Assembly (NCBI RefSeq): GCF_002160515.1
Contig: NZ_NFKS01000015.1
Span: 1 to 64,000, forward strand
Direction of reading: 5' to 3'
DNA from: Anaeromassilibacillus sp. An172
Lineage (GTDB): Bacteria > Bacillota > Clostridia > Oscillospirales > Acutalibacteraceae
Length of the DNA stretch: 64,000 nt
A program made the translations under genes and the position numbers. Positions 8,094 to 17,800 of this stretch are shown here, one piece after another (positions within the stretch are counted from its first letter, which is position 1; each line of letters starts with the position of its first letter). The notes under the pieces are model-generated. The model saw nothing but the letters and a program-made list of their open reading frames with translations, made no database searches and was not told the DNA's origin.

Positions 8094-10076
8094 ATGGCTT
8101 CATGGACAAGCTCTTCATATGAGGGCAGATATTTACAGCTTACAATAACCGAAACAGTAGACACGCCCGGGAATTCCTCAACACTCAGCTGGACACTGAC
8201 TTCCGCCGGAGGAATAGAAACCTATTACACTGTTGACGCCACAACCGTTACAATAAACGGAACCACAGTTTACTCAAAGGGCAGAACCTACTGGAGCGAC
8301 AGAGTTTTCCCTGCCGCAAAGGGAAGCGTAAGCGGAACCATAAATGTTCCACATAATTCAGACGGAAGCAAAACAGTAACAGTGGGATTTTCAACACGTG
8401 TGTATATTTACGGTTCTTTGGAATACGGCGGAACCATGACACTGACAAACATAGACCGAACCGCTCCCACGGTTTCCTTTTCTATTAACAGTATAACCGC
8501 TAAGGGGTTTTCTGTTTCTGCCACATCTTCGGCTGTCTGCGATATTTGGCAGTACAGCGTAAATGACGGCTCAAGCTGGACGCAGTTTTCAACTGCCGAA
8601 GGTACATCCGCTTCAGCGACAATATCAAATCTCACAGCCAACACCTCTTATACAGTAAAGGTCAGGGCAAGGAAAAAATCAAACCGGGTTTACGGAGTTT
8701 CTCAAAGTGTATCTGTTAAAACTCTGGGAGGTACGGAGATAAACAGCGTTCAGGATGTGACGGCTGACAGCAGCACGGTATATCTTTATCTCAACACAAC
8801 AGTTTACAACGCCTCCTACACACATACACTGAAAATCAAAAACGGAAACTCGGTATACCTTACAATATCAAGCTTGAAGTGGTCTTTAGGAACGGCGAGC
8901 CGCACAGTAACCCTAACCTCATCGCAGAGAACAACGCTTTTAAACGCCATGTCAGGTTTTAAATCTTTTAAAGCGGTATTTGAGCTTACAACCTTTAACG
9001 GTTCAACACAGATTGGAACTGCATCGACGTTTACAGCCGAGGTAAAGACAACAGAGGCAAACTCAGCGCCAACACTCAGCGGTTTTTCATACAGGGACAG
9101 CAACAGCACAACGGTGAGCATCACAGGCAACAGCCAGTATCTCATACAGGGCTATTCAACACTTACAGTGACACCGGGAACCGCCTCAGCCAAAAACGGA
9201 GCGTCTATTGAAAATTACACAGCTTCATGCAACGGAGTTTCCGTTTCAAACACAGTATCCGGAGATTTGACAATCGGGATTGTTACTGCTTCCGGAAGTG
9301 TGGAGGTTGTTCTGACGGTTACAGACTCAAGAGGCTATACCTGTTCCAAGTCAGTAACAATAACGGTTATCGCCTATGAAAAGCCAAAAATCTCATCGGT
9401 TACACTTAGGCGAACCAACGATATTGAATCTGAAATGCAGTTAAAATTCAGCGGTTCAATATCTCCTGTTACAATAAACGGAACTATGAAAAACACGGTG
9501 AGATATATCCGCTACCGATACAAAAAGACAAATCAAAGTTCATACGGAAGCTATTACAGCATACTTTCAACAGCCGATATAAACGGCTCGTCCTTTTCCT
9601 ATGAAAACCTTGAGCTTTGTAATCTTGACGCCAATTATTCCTATGACTTCCATCTTCAGATTCAGGACAGACTGTACACATCAACTGCGCTGGATATTTA
9701 TTTTGTTGTGCCACAAGGAACACCGCTTATCGCTTTAAGAAAAGGAAAAGTGGGAATAAACACGCCCAATCCTCAGTCCGCCCTCGATGTTGAAGGGGAA
9801 ATAAGGATGAACGGATTTAATATTATGGGACTGGTTATGGAAGCAATTCCAGACGATACAAACCTTAATGACCTGACTGCGCCGGGGATTTACTTTAGAA
9901 GATATGCGGCAGATACAAGCTTAAACTATCCGTGTACAAACTACGGTATGCTTGAGGTTTTCTCGTGCAGTACAAATGTGGTTATTCAAAGATATACCAA
10001 GCGTGACAGTCCGTTTACCATGTATGTCAGGTCAAAGGTAAACTCATCCTGGAACGCCTGGGTTCAAAAATCATAA
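8094..10076 (+). CDS. DUF859-type tail fibre protein with FnIII-like region and C-terminal knob
   Basis: This 660-residue protein has an N-terminal region of the DUF859 siphovirus type (MASWTSSSYEGRYLQLTI). A fibronectin-III-like stretch follows (DRTAPTVSFSINSITAKGFS...LTANTSYTVKVRARKKS), then further beta-rich repeats. The C terminus (LNDLTAPGIYFRR...VQKS) matches the pyocin-knob type found at fibre tips. It is probably the receptor-binding fibre. The start at 8094 is an ATG after GGCGAGGTG. A GTG 12 bases upstream is possible but overlaps the RBS. Confidence 0.8.
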   Translation: MASWTSSSYEGRYLQLTITETVDTPGNSSTLSWTLTSAGGIETYYTVDATTVTINGTTVYSKGRTYWSDRVFPAAKGSVSGTINVPHNSDGSKTVTVGFSTRVYIYGSLEYGGTMTLTNIDRTAPTVSFSINSITAKGFSVSATSSAVCDIWQYSVNDGSSWTQFSTAEGTSASATISNLTANTSYTVKVRARKKSNRVYGVSQSVSVKTLGGTEINSVQDVTADSSTVYLYLNTTVYNASYTHTLKIKNGNSVYLTISSLKWSLGTASRTVTLTSSQRTTLLNAMSGFKSFKAVFELTTFNGSTQIGTASTFTAEVKTTEANSAPTLSGFSYRDSNSTTVSITGNSQYLIQGYSTLTVTPGTASAKNGASIENYTASCNGVSVSNTVSGDLTIGIVTASGSVEVVLTVTDSRGYTCSKSVTITVIAYEKPKISSVTLRRTNDIESEMQLKFSGSISPVTINGTMKNTVRYIRYRYKKTNQSSYGSYYSILSTADINGSSFSYENLELCNLDANYSYDFHLQIQDRLYTSTALDIYFVVPQGTPLIALRKGKVGINTPNPQSALDVEGEIRMNGFNIMGLVMEAIPDDTNLNDLTAPGIYFRRYAADTSLNYPCTNYGMLEVFSCSTNVVIQRYTKRDSPFTMYVRSKVNSSWNAWVQKS

Positions 10077-10099
10077 TTTAAGGAGGATAAACATATATA

Positions 10100-10504
10100 A
10101 TGAAACAAATCTGGACTTTAATACAAATAGGCTTTTCCGCTTTCGGGGGATTTGTCGGCTGGTTTTTGGGAGGAAACGACGGCTTTATTTACGCACTTAT
10201 GGCGTTTGTGGTAATAGACTACATAACGGGAATAATGTGCGCCATAGCCGATAAGGAACTTTCAAGCGAGGTGGGATTTAAAGGCATATGCAAAAAGGTT
10301 CTCATCTTCGCTTTGGTGGGAATCGGAAATCTTTTGGATATTTACATATTGGGACAGGCAGGCATTTTGAGAAACGTGGTGGTATTTTTCTATCTCTCAA
10401 ATGAGGGCGTGTCCATATTGGAAAACGCCTCACATATCGGTCTGCCGGTTCCCGAAAAATTAAAGGAAATACTTAAACAGCTGAATAATAGAGAGGAAAA
10501 ATAA
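10100..10504 (+). CDS. Phage holin (holin_4_1 / toxin-secretion type)
   Basis: This 134-residue protein has several hydrophobic membrane segments (FGGFVGWFLGG, FIYALMAFVVIDYITGIM, VLIFALVGIGNLLDIYIL). The DYITGIMCAIADKELSSEVGFKGI motif is typical of the phage_holin_4_1 family. It forms the membrane lesion that releases the endolysin. AAGGAGGATAA precedes the ATG, and the amidase gene starts one base after its stop, giving a standard lysis pair. Confidence 0.92.
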   Translation: MKQIWTLIQIGFSAFGGFVGWFLGGNDGFIYALMAFVVIDYITGIMCAIADKELSSEVGFKGICKKVLIFALVGIGNLLDIYILGQAGILRNVVVFFYLSNEGVSILENASHIGLPVPEKLKEILKQLNNREEK

Positions 10505-10505
10505 T

Positions 10506-11471
10506 ATGAATTTACATAAGCTTATTCTTACTGCAAATGCCTGCTACAAAGCAGGAGAAAAAATCACGGTAAAGGGCATCATGGTTCACAGCACAGGGGC
10601 AAATAATCCGTGGCTTAAACGATATGTAGGTCCTGACGACGGACTTCTGGGGAAAAACATCTATAACAATCACTGGAACACATATCATCCCGGAGGCAGT
10701 GAGGTTTGTGTTCATGCTTTTATAGGTAAACTTAATGACGGAACAATTGCAACATACCAGACTTTACCGTGGAATCACCGTGGATGGCACGCAGGTGGTT
10801 CTGCCAACGATACGCACATCGGCTTTGAAATCTGTGAGGACGGGCTTACCGATAAGACCTATTTCGACAAGGTTTACAAGGAAGCCGTGGAACTGTGCGC
10901 CTACCTTTGCAAGCAGTACGGTCTGACCGAGCAGAATATCATCTGCCATAACGAGGGATATAAGAAGGGCATCGCATCCAATCACGGTGATGTGATGCAC
11001 TGGTTCCCCAAGCACGGAAAGAGCATGGATACCTTCCGAGCAGATGTCAAAGCACTGCTTAGTGGCGGTACTTCTGAGCCTTCCACAAATCCTGATACAG
11101 GCACAACCATCAAAACGGGTGACCTTGTTAAGATCACAGGTATCAAGTATTATGGCGGACAGACCATTCCCACCTGGGTGAGAAATCAAAACTGGTATGT
11201 GCAGGAGGTTTCCGGTGATCGTGCTGTCATCAACAAGAATGAGAGCGGTACGAATGCTATCATGTCCCCGGTTCGTGTGTCTGATCTGGCTCCTGTGAGC
11301 GGTAGTGGTGCCACTACTTATCGTGTCCACACCGTGGCCAAAGGCGACACCCTCTGGGGTATCGCCGTGAAATACCTCGGTAGCGGTTCCCGCTACAAGG
11401 AGATCAAAACGCTCAACGGTTTGACCAGCGACACCATCTTCAGCGGTCAGAAACTGAAAATTCCCAACTAA
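10506..11471 (+). CDS. Endolysin: N-acetylmuramoyl-L-alanine amidase with LysM
   Basis: This 321-residue endolysin cuts the amide bond between MurNAc and L-Ala. An N-terminal amidase_2-type domain spans about residues 15-180 with zinc-ligand candidates in MVHSTGANNP and CHNEGYKKG...NHGDVMHWF, plus WHAGGSANDTHIGFEICED. A linker and an SH3-like region (about 200-265) follow. A C-terminal LysM (YRVHTVAKGDTLWGIAVKYLG...GQKLKIPN) binds the wall. Codon use turns visibly G+C-richer after about position 10780, which suggests a recombinant gene. Confidence 0.95.
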   Translation: MNLHKLILTANACYKAGEKITVKGIMVHSTGANNPWLKRYVGPDDGLLGKNIYNNHWNTYHPGGSEVCVHAFIGKLNDGTIATYQTLPWNHRGWHAGGSANDTHIGFEICEDGLTDKTYFDKVYKEAVELCAYLCKQYGLTEQNIICHNEGYKKGIASNHGDVMHWFPKHGKSMDTFRADVKALLSGGTSEPSTNPDTGTTIKTGDLVKITGIKYYGGQTIPTWVRNQNWYVQEVSGDRAVINKNESGTNAIMSPVRVSDLAPVSGSGATTYRVHTVAKGDTLWGIAVKYLGSGSRYKEIKTLNGLTSDTIFSGQKLKIPN

Positions 11472-11476
11472 TTCCA

Positions 11477-11515
11477 AAGCCCATCGAGCCATTTCGGTTC
11501 GGTGGGCTTATTTTT
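11477..11515 (+). terminator. Rho-independent terminator of the lysis operon
   Basis: An 11-bp stem (AAGCCCATCGA / TCGGTGGGCTT, one G-U pair) is followed by ATTTTTG. It ends late transcription after the endolysin and separates the lysis genes from the recombinase cassette. Confidence 0.85.
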
Positions 11516-11587
11516 GTGTTTTCCCGCCAAAACGGACTTCTCGTTTCCATTGGGTACTGAGGGAATCCCTCAGATGGAGGTTTCGCT

Positions 11588-11773
11588 ATGCGTGAAAATA
11601 CAATGAATCCAATCGAACTGCAAAAAGACTACCAATACTATTTGGCACAAAAGGCAGCAGATGAATTATTGGCAAATGGACTTATTTCCTTGTCCGAATT
11701 TAACAAATTAACGCAGATTAACCGTGACACATTCTCACCGGATTTGGTGGAGATTATGCCGAAAATAAGTTGA
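11588..11773 (+). CDS. SHOCT-like small protein of a serine-recombinase cassette
   Basis: This 61-residue protein carries the SHOCT-like pattern (AQKAADELLANGLISLSEFNKLTQINRDTF), a short oligomerisation motif often encoded beside large serine recombinases in Clostridia. GGAGG precedes the ATG. It lies 53 bases upstream of the first recombinase and is probably in the same transcript. Its role there is not known; a recombination accessory is inference. Confidence 0.7.
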   Translation: MRENTMNPIELQKDYQYYLAQKAADELLANGLISLSEFNKLTQINRDTFSPDLVEIMPKIS

Positions 11774-11826
11774 TTATCCATGCTTTTAGAGTTAATATGT
11801 GACACTACAGAAGGGAGGTGTGACGC

Positions 11827-13383
11827 ATGAAACGGGTCACAAAAATTGCCGCCGCTCCAACCGCAGTCTCCAAACTGCGAGTGGCAGCCTATTGCCGTGT
11901 TTCCACGAACAACGATGCACAGTTGGAAAGTCTGGATACCCAAAAAAATCACTATGAACGATATATTTCCGCTCGAGTTGACTGGGAATTTGCCGGGATT
12001 TATTATGACGAAGGAATCAGTGGAACCAAGAAGGAAAAACGCATGGAACTTCTTCGGATGATTGCCGACTGCAAGGCAAAGAAAATAGATCACGTCATTA
12101 CAAAGTCGATCAGCCGCTTTTCGCGCAATACTGCCGACTGCCTGGAAATTATCAGAAAACTCCTGCGGCTCAATGTCACGGTTTTCTTTGAGAAGGAAAA
12201 CATTGATACAGGGTCTATGGAAAGCGAGGTTCTCTTATCGGTTCTCAGCAGTATGTCTCAGAGTGAATCCGCTTCCATTTCTGACAATGTAAAATGGTCA
12301 ATAAAGCGGCGCTTTCAAAATGGAACTTTTAAACTGATCTATCCGCCTTACGGTTACCTTTGGGACGGAAACAACCTTGTCATCGAACCAAAGCAGGCAG
12401 AAATCATCAAGCATATATTTTCTGACGTGCTCTCAGGCAAAGGCGTAGAGACGATTGCCAAAGAACTCAATGCGCAAAATATACCGTCAAAGAAGGGCGG
12501 CCGCTGGACTCCTACCACGATTCGTGGAATCCTATCCAATGAAAAATATGTGGGAGATGTCATTTTCCAAAAAACCTATACCGATGAAAGATTTGTTCGG
12601 CACAGAAATACCGGACAGCAGGATATGTATATGGTTACTGAGCATCATCCGGCAATTATAAGCCGTGAGGATTTTGAGGCGGTACAGTGCCTTACGGCAC
12701 AAAGATCCAAGGAGAAAGGCATTGGAAAAGGTGGCTCAAAATACCAAAAACGATATGCTTTCTCTGGGAAGATCATCTGCGGTGAATGCGGTGATACTTT
12801 CAAGCGCCGGATTCATTCCGGTTCATATGAAAACTATGCCGCATGGTGCTGTAATACCCATCTTTCCGATAAGGCATCATGCTCTATGAAGTACATCCGG
12901 GATGATGCGTTACAAATGGCTTTTGTAACCATGCTGAATAAGCTGATCTACAGCCACAAGCTGGTCTTGAAACCGTATCAGAGGACGATTGCAAACAATT
13001 CAAAGGACAAAGCACTTGGCCAGATTCAGCGGTTAGAGCGTTTACTGGAGCAGAACTTGGAGCAAAGAGAAACCCTCACCAAGCTTACGACCCAGGGATA
13101 TATCGATCAGGTGCTTTATAACCGGGAAAACAATGCGCTTCTTGCCCAAGCGGATGAATACCGGGCAAACATAGAAGCCATTAACACAAATATGACCGGC
13201 GATGTATCGAAACTGAGTGAAACCGCAAAACTGCTTCGTTTTGCAGAACAAAGCGATATGTTGCAATCCTTTGATGAAACGCTCTTTACCAGCTTTGTAG
13301 ATCACATTCAGGTATTCAACCGCAGTGAAATCTGGTTTGTTCTAAAATGCGGACTTACTCTCAAAGAAAGGATTGGTGAGTGA
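11827..13383 (+). CDS. Large serine recombinase (site-specific integrase)
   Basis: This 518-residue protein has the complete large serine recombinase layout. The catalytic resolvase domain is at about 16-160, with the nucleophile Ser in [10 protein letters not shown] and the arginine helix region SRFSRNTADCLE. The recombinase domain follows (PPYGYLWDG...IAKELNAQNIPSKKGGRWT...ILSNEKYVGD). A zinc ribbon (CGECGDTF...CCNTH...C) and a coiled-coil tail (about 390-470) end the protein. GGGAGGTGTG precedes the ATG. It integrates and excises DNA at att sites, presumably for the left prophage. Confidence 0.93.
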   Translation: MKRVTKIAAAPTAVSKLRVAAYCRVSTNNDAQLESLDTQKNHYERYISARVDWEFAGIYYDEGISGTKKEKRMELLRMIADCKAKKIDHVITKSISRFSRNTADCLEIIRKLLRLNVTVFFEKENIDTGSMESEVLLSVLSSMSQSESASISDNVKWSIKRRFQNGTFKLIYPPYGYLWDGNNLVIEPKQAEIIKHIFSDVLSGKGVETIAKELNAQNIPSKKGGRWTPTTIRGILSNEKYVGDVIFQKTYTDERFVRHRNTGQQDMYMVTEHHPAIISREDFEAVQCLTAQRSKEKGIGKGGSKYQKRYAFSGKIICGECGDTFKRRIHSGSYENYAAWCCNTHLSDKASCSMKYIRDDALQMAFVTMLNKLIYSHKLVLKPYQRTIANNSKDKALGQIQRLERLLEQNLEQRETLTKLTTQGYIDQVLYNRENNALLAQADEYRANIEAINTNMTGDVSKLSETAKLLRFAEQSDMLQSFDETLFTSFVDHIQVFNRSEIWFVLKCGLTLKERIGE

Positions 13384-13800
13384 ATGGGACATACACCTTT
13401 TGGCTACCGGATAGAAAACGGTGTCGCAGTTGTTGACAAGATCGATTCCGCAAAAATCAAAACGCTATATTCCGCTTATCTCAGTGGGCTTTCTCTGGAA
13501 ACCGCCGCAAATGAGGCCGGGATTAAAGCCTATCACGGAACGGTTAAGCGTATTTTGGAAAACAAGCATTACCTTGGGGATGATTTTTATCCGCCTATTA
13601 TTGACCACAAAACCTTTTGTGCGGCTCAGGAGGAGCGAAAACGTCGAGCCACAAAACTTGGACGTAATCATAGAAAAAAGCAGCATCGATCCATTCGGAT
13701 ACCGACTGTTTTCACAATGAAACCTAGCACACAATATGACCCGAATCCCCAAAAGCAAGCAGAATATCTCTACAGCCTAATTGAAAGCGAGGTGCTGTAA
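13384..13800 (+). CDS. Recombinase-domain accessory protein without catalytic domain
   Basis: This 138-residue protein starts immediately after the previous stop (TGAATG). It contains only a DNA-binding 'recombinase' region (GHTPFGYRIENGVAVVD...TAANEAGIKAYHGTVKRILENKHYLGDDFYP) and a basic tail (RKRRATKLGRNHRKKQHRS). There is no catalytic serine domain. Such shortened partners occur in multi-recombinase cassettes of Clostridia. It may help select att DNA. No frameshift is visible. Confidence 0.75.
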   Translation: MGHTPFGYRIENGVAVVDKIDSAKIKTLYSAYLSGLSLETAANEAGIKAYHGTVKRILENKHYLGDDFYPPIIDHKTFCAAQEERKRRATKLGRNHRKKQHRSIRIPTVFTMKPSTQYDPNPQKQAEYLYSLIESEVL

Positions 13801-14013
13801 ATGGGAAATGTTATGGTGATCCCTGCTAGAAGGCAGGTCGGAAACACTGCCCGTCAGGACACAAAACCGAAGCTTCGAGTCGCAGCGTACTGCCGTGTCA
13901 GTACTGACAGCGATGAGCAGGCTACCAGCTATGAGGCACAGGTTTCTCACTATACAGAATACATTCAAAAGAATCCGGAGTGGGAATTTGCAGGCATCTT
14001 TGCCGAAATGTAA
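13801..14013 (+). pseudogene. Third serine recombinase, truncated after 70 residues
   Basis: This begins directly after the previous stop with a normal resolvase N terminus ([23 protein letters not shown]) that includes the catalytic Ser. It ends at [11 protein letters not shown] just before the conserved D-E-G-I-S-G segment expected there. About 80% of the protein is missing. The break coincides with a change in sequence character and with the start of the conflict locus, so this is a likely recombination or attachment junction. A functional 70-residue peptide is unlikely. Confidence 0.8.
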
Positions 14014-14497
14014 ACCCAAGAATTGATACAAATAAATGCCGTTGTCAGAACGGTAGAATGGCTTGAAATCAAGGACTTTCGGGGATTAGAGACTCTCCGG
14101 CAGCCCTTTCTTTATGTTTATCTGCTGGTGGTATCACGACAAAGCGAGGATGGCGCTGACAACAGCAGCAGATAAAACGACAACACCCACAGGAAAAAAC
14201 GGCAACAGCAGAAATCCATTTGACAACACCCTCTGACAACAGCCATAGGAAAAATTAAAATGTTTGACAAGATTGACAACGACCACGACAGATCAATCAG
14301 TCGAGGTTATTCTTGTTTTGGGCATCATCTCATCTGTTGTCCAGTCTTGTATTCGTGAGCGAGAATGGCTGTAAATCGCGTGCGAAATGAGGAACCGTGT
14401 GGAAATACTGCTGTTCAAGATTTATGCTGGACTCGTCCCATGTAAGCGGTTTGATCGAAATACGATGCGATGTCCTTGCTATTGCATTAGAATATAT
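14014..14497. other. Gene-free junction segment
   Basis: I see no convincing gene here: all frames are short and none has a good RBS. The segment lies between the truncated recombinase and the promoter of the conflict locus. It contains a cluster of GACAACA repeats and is otherwise unexplained. It may be degraded recombinase or element-end DNA. Confidence 0.6.
14158..14281 (+). repeat. Cluster of GACAAC(A) direct repeats
   Basis: GACAACA occurs at 14158, 14179, 14222 and 14235. Variants occur at 14201 (GGCAACA), 14266 (GACAAG) and 14275 (GACAACG). Spacing is irregular (13 to 31 bases). Several copies are followed by GC or CC. The arrangement is iteron-like or operator-like, but no replication gene is adjacent. 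Confidence 0.55.
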
Positions 14498-14517
14498 CGC
14501 AACAAGTTGCGAGTTTT
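14498..14517 (+). promoter_or_regulatory. Inverted repeat operator candidate with GCGAGTTTT
   Basis: CGCAAC-AA-GTTGCG (14498-14511) is a dyad just upstream of the -35 box and runs into GAGTTTT. The part TGCGAGTTTT also occurs in the minus-strand promoter at the far end of the locus (31177-31186). It is a likely binding site for the XRE protein encoded next. Confidence 0.5.
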
Positions 14518-14520
14518 GGC

Positions 14521-14550
14521 TTGACAAAGACGAACGGCCCAGTGTATAAT
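14521..14550 (+). promoter_or_regulatory. Sigma-A promoter of the conflict locus
   Basis: Consensus TTGACA (14521-14526) and TATAAT (14545-14550) are separated by 18 bases, 56 bases upstream of the XRE start codon. Both boxes are perfect, so strong basal transcription is expected unless repressed, which fits control by the adjacent dyad and XRE gene. Confidence 0.8.
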
Positions 14551-14605
14551 ATATGTTAACGATGAAAAGTTGAAAATGAAAACGCCGAAAGAATGGAGTG
14601 AAAGT

Positions 14606-14818
14606 ATGGCTATTTCTTATAACAGGCTATGGAAGTTGCTAATTGACAAAAAGATGACAACGGCAGAGTTAAGAAAACAAGCTGATATAGCGCCAAACAC
14701 CTTAACGAGAATGAAGAAGGATCAAGAGGTAACCATGCAGGTTCTGGAGCGGATATGTGAGGTTTTAGATACAGACTTTGGTGAAATAGTTGAGTATTAC
14801 CCTGACGAGGAGCGGTAA
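14606..14818 (+). CDS. XRE/Cro-type helix-turn-helix regulator
   Basis: This 70-residue single-domain HTH protein (LWKLLIDKKMTTAELRKQADIAPNTLTRMKKDQEVTMQVLERICEVL...) is of the compact XRE type (HTH_26-like). The start at 14606 was chosen from GGAGTG upstream and from alignment with its relative at 47925-48134, whose start aligns here. It is the first gene after the promoter and is presumably the locus repressor. The relative sits in the ABC-3C/restriction operon, so both defence blocks use the same regulator family. Confidence 0.88.
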   Translation: MAISYNRLWKLLIDKKMTTAELRKQADIAPNTLTRMKKDQEVTMQVLERICEVLDTDFGEIVEYYPDEER

Positions 14819-14860
14819 AGCAGAATCAAAGGAACTGTACTTTTATAGGAGGATCAACAT

Positions 14861-17800
14861 ATGAAGGAACTTAACAATTCTTTTTTGGCTATTCAATATC
14901 ATCTGTATGCACATCCGCTATACGCATGTTGTTCACAATCCGATGACAGCCTTAATGTCCTGATAATTGGATTTGGAGTACACGGGCAGCAATTTCTTGA
15001 CGCTTCCTTGCAAAGCGGCCAAATTCGTAATAAGAAGTTAAACGTAACGGTCATAACGGATAGTGAAAACGAGAAAACGGCCTATCTCGCACAACGACCT
15101 GAACTGCCCAGCTTTTTTGACATAGACGGCACATTGTCTGAAGACGATGACAATTATGGTCGCATTTCATTTGAATCTTGCCAACTTGCTGGGAACGATC
15201 AGAATGAAAATGCAGATATACTTCAGACAATAATGTGCGAACAATATGACTTGAGGAGACCGCATTATGTTTTTATTGCACTGGGCGATGATATGTTGAA
15301 CAGGGCGGCTGGTGATGCCTGTCGAACCGCAGTTGAAGTTTTTGAAATGAGTTGCTCTATCAGTTATATATGCGAAAAGAGCACATCGTCTGACGAACAG
15401 CTGTCATTCCTTTATCCGCTCTTTATTAATGCCGATATAAAGCGAATTCCTTCATATCTTGAAGTTGAGCGAATGGCGTTCAATACACACTTGGTTTGGG
15501 AGAAAAACCTAAATGTCAATTACGGAGCAGTACGTGCGGGATACAGAAAGGATTATAACCATAGCTCCTGCGTATCCAGTGTCCTTTCGCTTAAGTATAA
15601 GTTGTATAGTATTGGAATTGACTTGGAAACGACTGGCTTTGTTGAAGCAGCGAGGAGATTTGGAGGAATACTGTCAGATAAAAGCAATCGCGGGCTGAAA
15701 AATGAGCTGATCTGGATTGAGCATCGCAGATGGGTTGCGGAGAAGCTTTGCCTTGGATGGCAACATATCTCCGATCTCGAAGAGTGTGCAACTGGCATTA
15801 CCAAGGATGAGAAGCGTAAGAGGCATGTGTGTATTGTCAGGAGCAGACCAGATCAGAAGCTTGCAACGGAGTTCAGATCCAATGATAACTATGATAAATG
15901 GGATAAGGCTTCGGATACGGATCTTGGTCAGCTTGATGATTTGGATCGAATGTCAGTCGAACTGCACCGTGTCTATGCCAGGAAAGCAAAAAAAGCAAAG
16001 AAGCAGAATCTCCTTTCAGGTAACAGCATAGCTGCAATTAGGTCACTCATAGAAGGCAACAAAAAAGCCCTGGTAGCATTCCAGGAGTGGTTTACTTGCC
16101 TGAAGGACGTTTGGAATGGAGATATGGGTAAGGTTCGTCAGTATAGAAGCCTGAAAATGGCCTTTATTAATGCCTCCGAGGGACTCCCTGTTGAGCGTAA
16201 AAAAGCTGTTCGTGAACAGATCAAGGCTTTTGAAACCGTTTATTATCCCGTTCTTGCTAGCATGGAATACAGGGATTGGAAACAGGATGATGTAGCTTTG
16301 GTTGACAACATTCCTTTCATCCTTACCTATACTGAAAACGCCTATCTTGCTATTCCTTTTTCAACAGGCGATAACACTGCAGTTTTTGGTAATGTTGCAG
16401 CTTCAACTGTAGTCAGTCCATCGAGAATTCTATACCTATATTATATCGAGAAAAGGCAATCGCTTAATGAACTCAGCGAATCAATTCCATATGTCATCGA
16501 ATACATGCGGAAAAAGAACTTCAAGGCTGTCGTTGAATTTATTCTCCTTTACCCTGATGCTGTTGCCCCCTTTGTAACAGAGGAATATGAGAAAAGCATA
16601 GTTCAACTCGGCAATGGACGCATCAGACAGGTCAAGCGAATTGCAATTAAAGGGATTGAAGCAGTTCACGAAAACTTGACGGCTTACTTGAATCATAGGC
16701 GTACGGGTAAGACACTGTTCGCTGTGGAAAAGAATACTACCACACTATCTTATATGCTTCAGGGTGCAGGGTTTTATAAATTATTTCCTTGCTATCAGTT
16801 TGACTCATGTAGCATGAAATTTCATGATATCTCCAATTGTGAGATGCTGGGCTTTATCAGAAAGACGCCATACATAACTGTTACAGATATGGCAGCATTT
16901 AGACTTTCATCAAGCGAGAGTAGCAATCACCCCGAATTCTATGCAGATTACAAAGATCTGTGGAAGAAATACCGGGAAAAAAGCTCTGCGTGGAAATCGC
17001 TTTGTGACACGCTTGGTGCCTATTCCGAGAAAAATGATATCATTGCTTCATTCAAGCGAAAGGCCCCCAGAGACAAGGAGACAGATCAACAACGATATAC
17101 CTACATTCTGCCTTTCGCCTGCAGTGAAAGTGTTACCAAGGTCCTTCGGTTTTTGAGAAGTCAGGAGATTGTTGAGCAAGGAAGCAGAGTCAGCAGTTAT
17201 ACGACCGACTCTTGCGAGGTTGTAATTATTGACCGGTGCGGGTATCGAAACGAGTACGATAGATTGTTTTCAAACATCTATGCATTGATGCTTCCCGGTT
17301 TCATAAGCGTTCATCTTAATACAAAGAGTAGAGAAGCTAATGTTGCTTTTGACGACCTTGTTGTAAACGGCGTTCAGGTAAGTGCAGGGAAAGCCGCCGA
17401 AATCACAGGCTTGATGGAATACTTCCGTGACAGAGGGTATGTTATCAATCTCTTTGCTGCCGATGGCAAACTAAGCTTTACCTATGCTACGCAGAGAATC
17501 AAGGAGTTGCTCACAACAGCCGGGAAGATGCTTGAGGTTTATACTTACCACAAGGTTAAAGAACTTGGCAGATTTGATGATGTCGTCAGCAGTTTTGAGA
17601 TTGACTGGGAGGGAACCGATGTCAAGAGTGAGTTCGATTGCATACTGACAAAAGGGTTCAGGACTCTCTTTGTGGAGTGTAAAGCTCGATTGGACATTGA
17701 ACAGGAATTCTACTACAAGATTGCTGAGTTAAAGGATCAGTTTGGAATTAACGCTACTGCTGTTCTTGTTGCAGACACACAGGAAAAGCCCTTCTATACA

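Noticed and set aside
10764-11492. 242-codon minus-strand frame opposite the endolysin
   Set aside because: The endolysin has amidase and LysM motifs; the antisense frame lacks an RBS and any motif.
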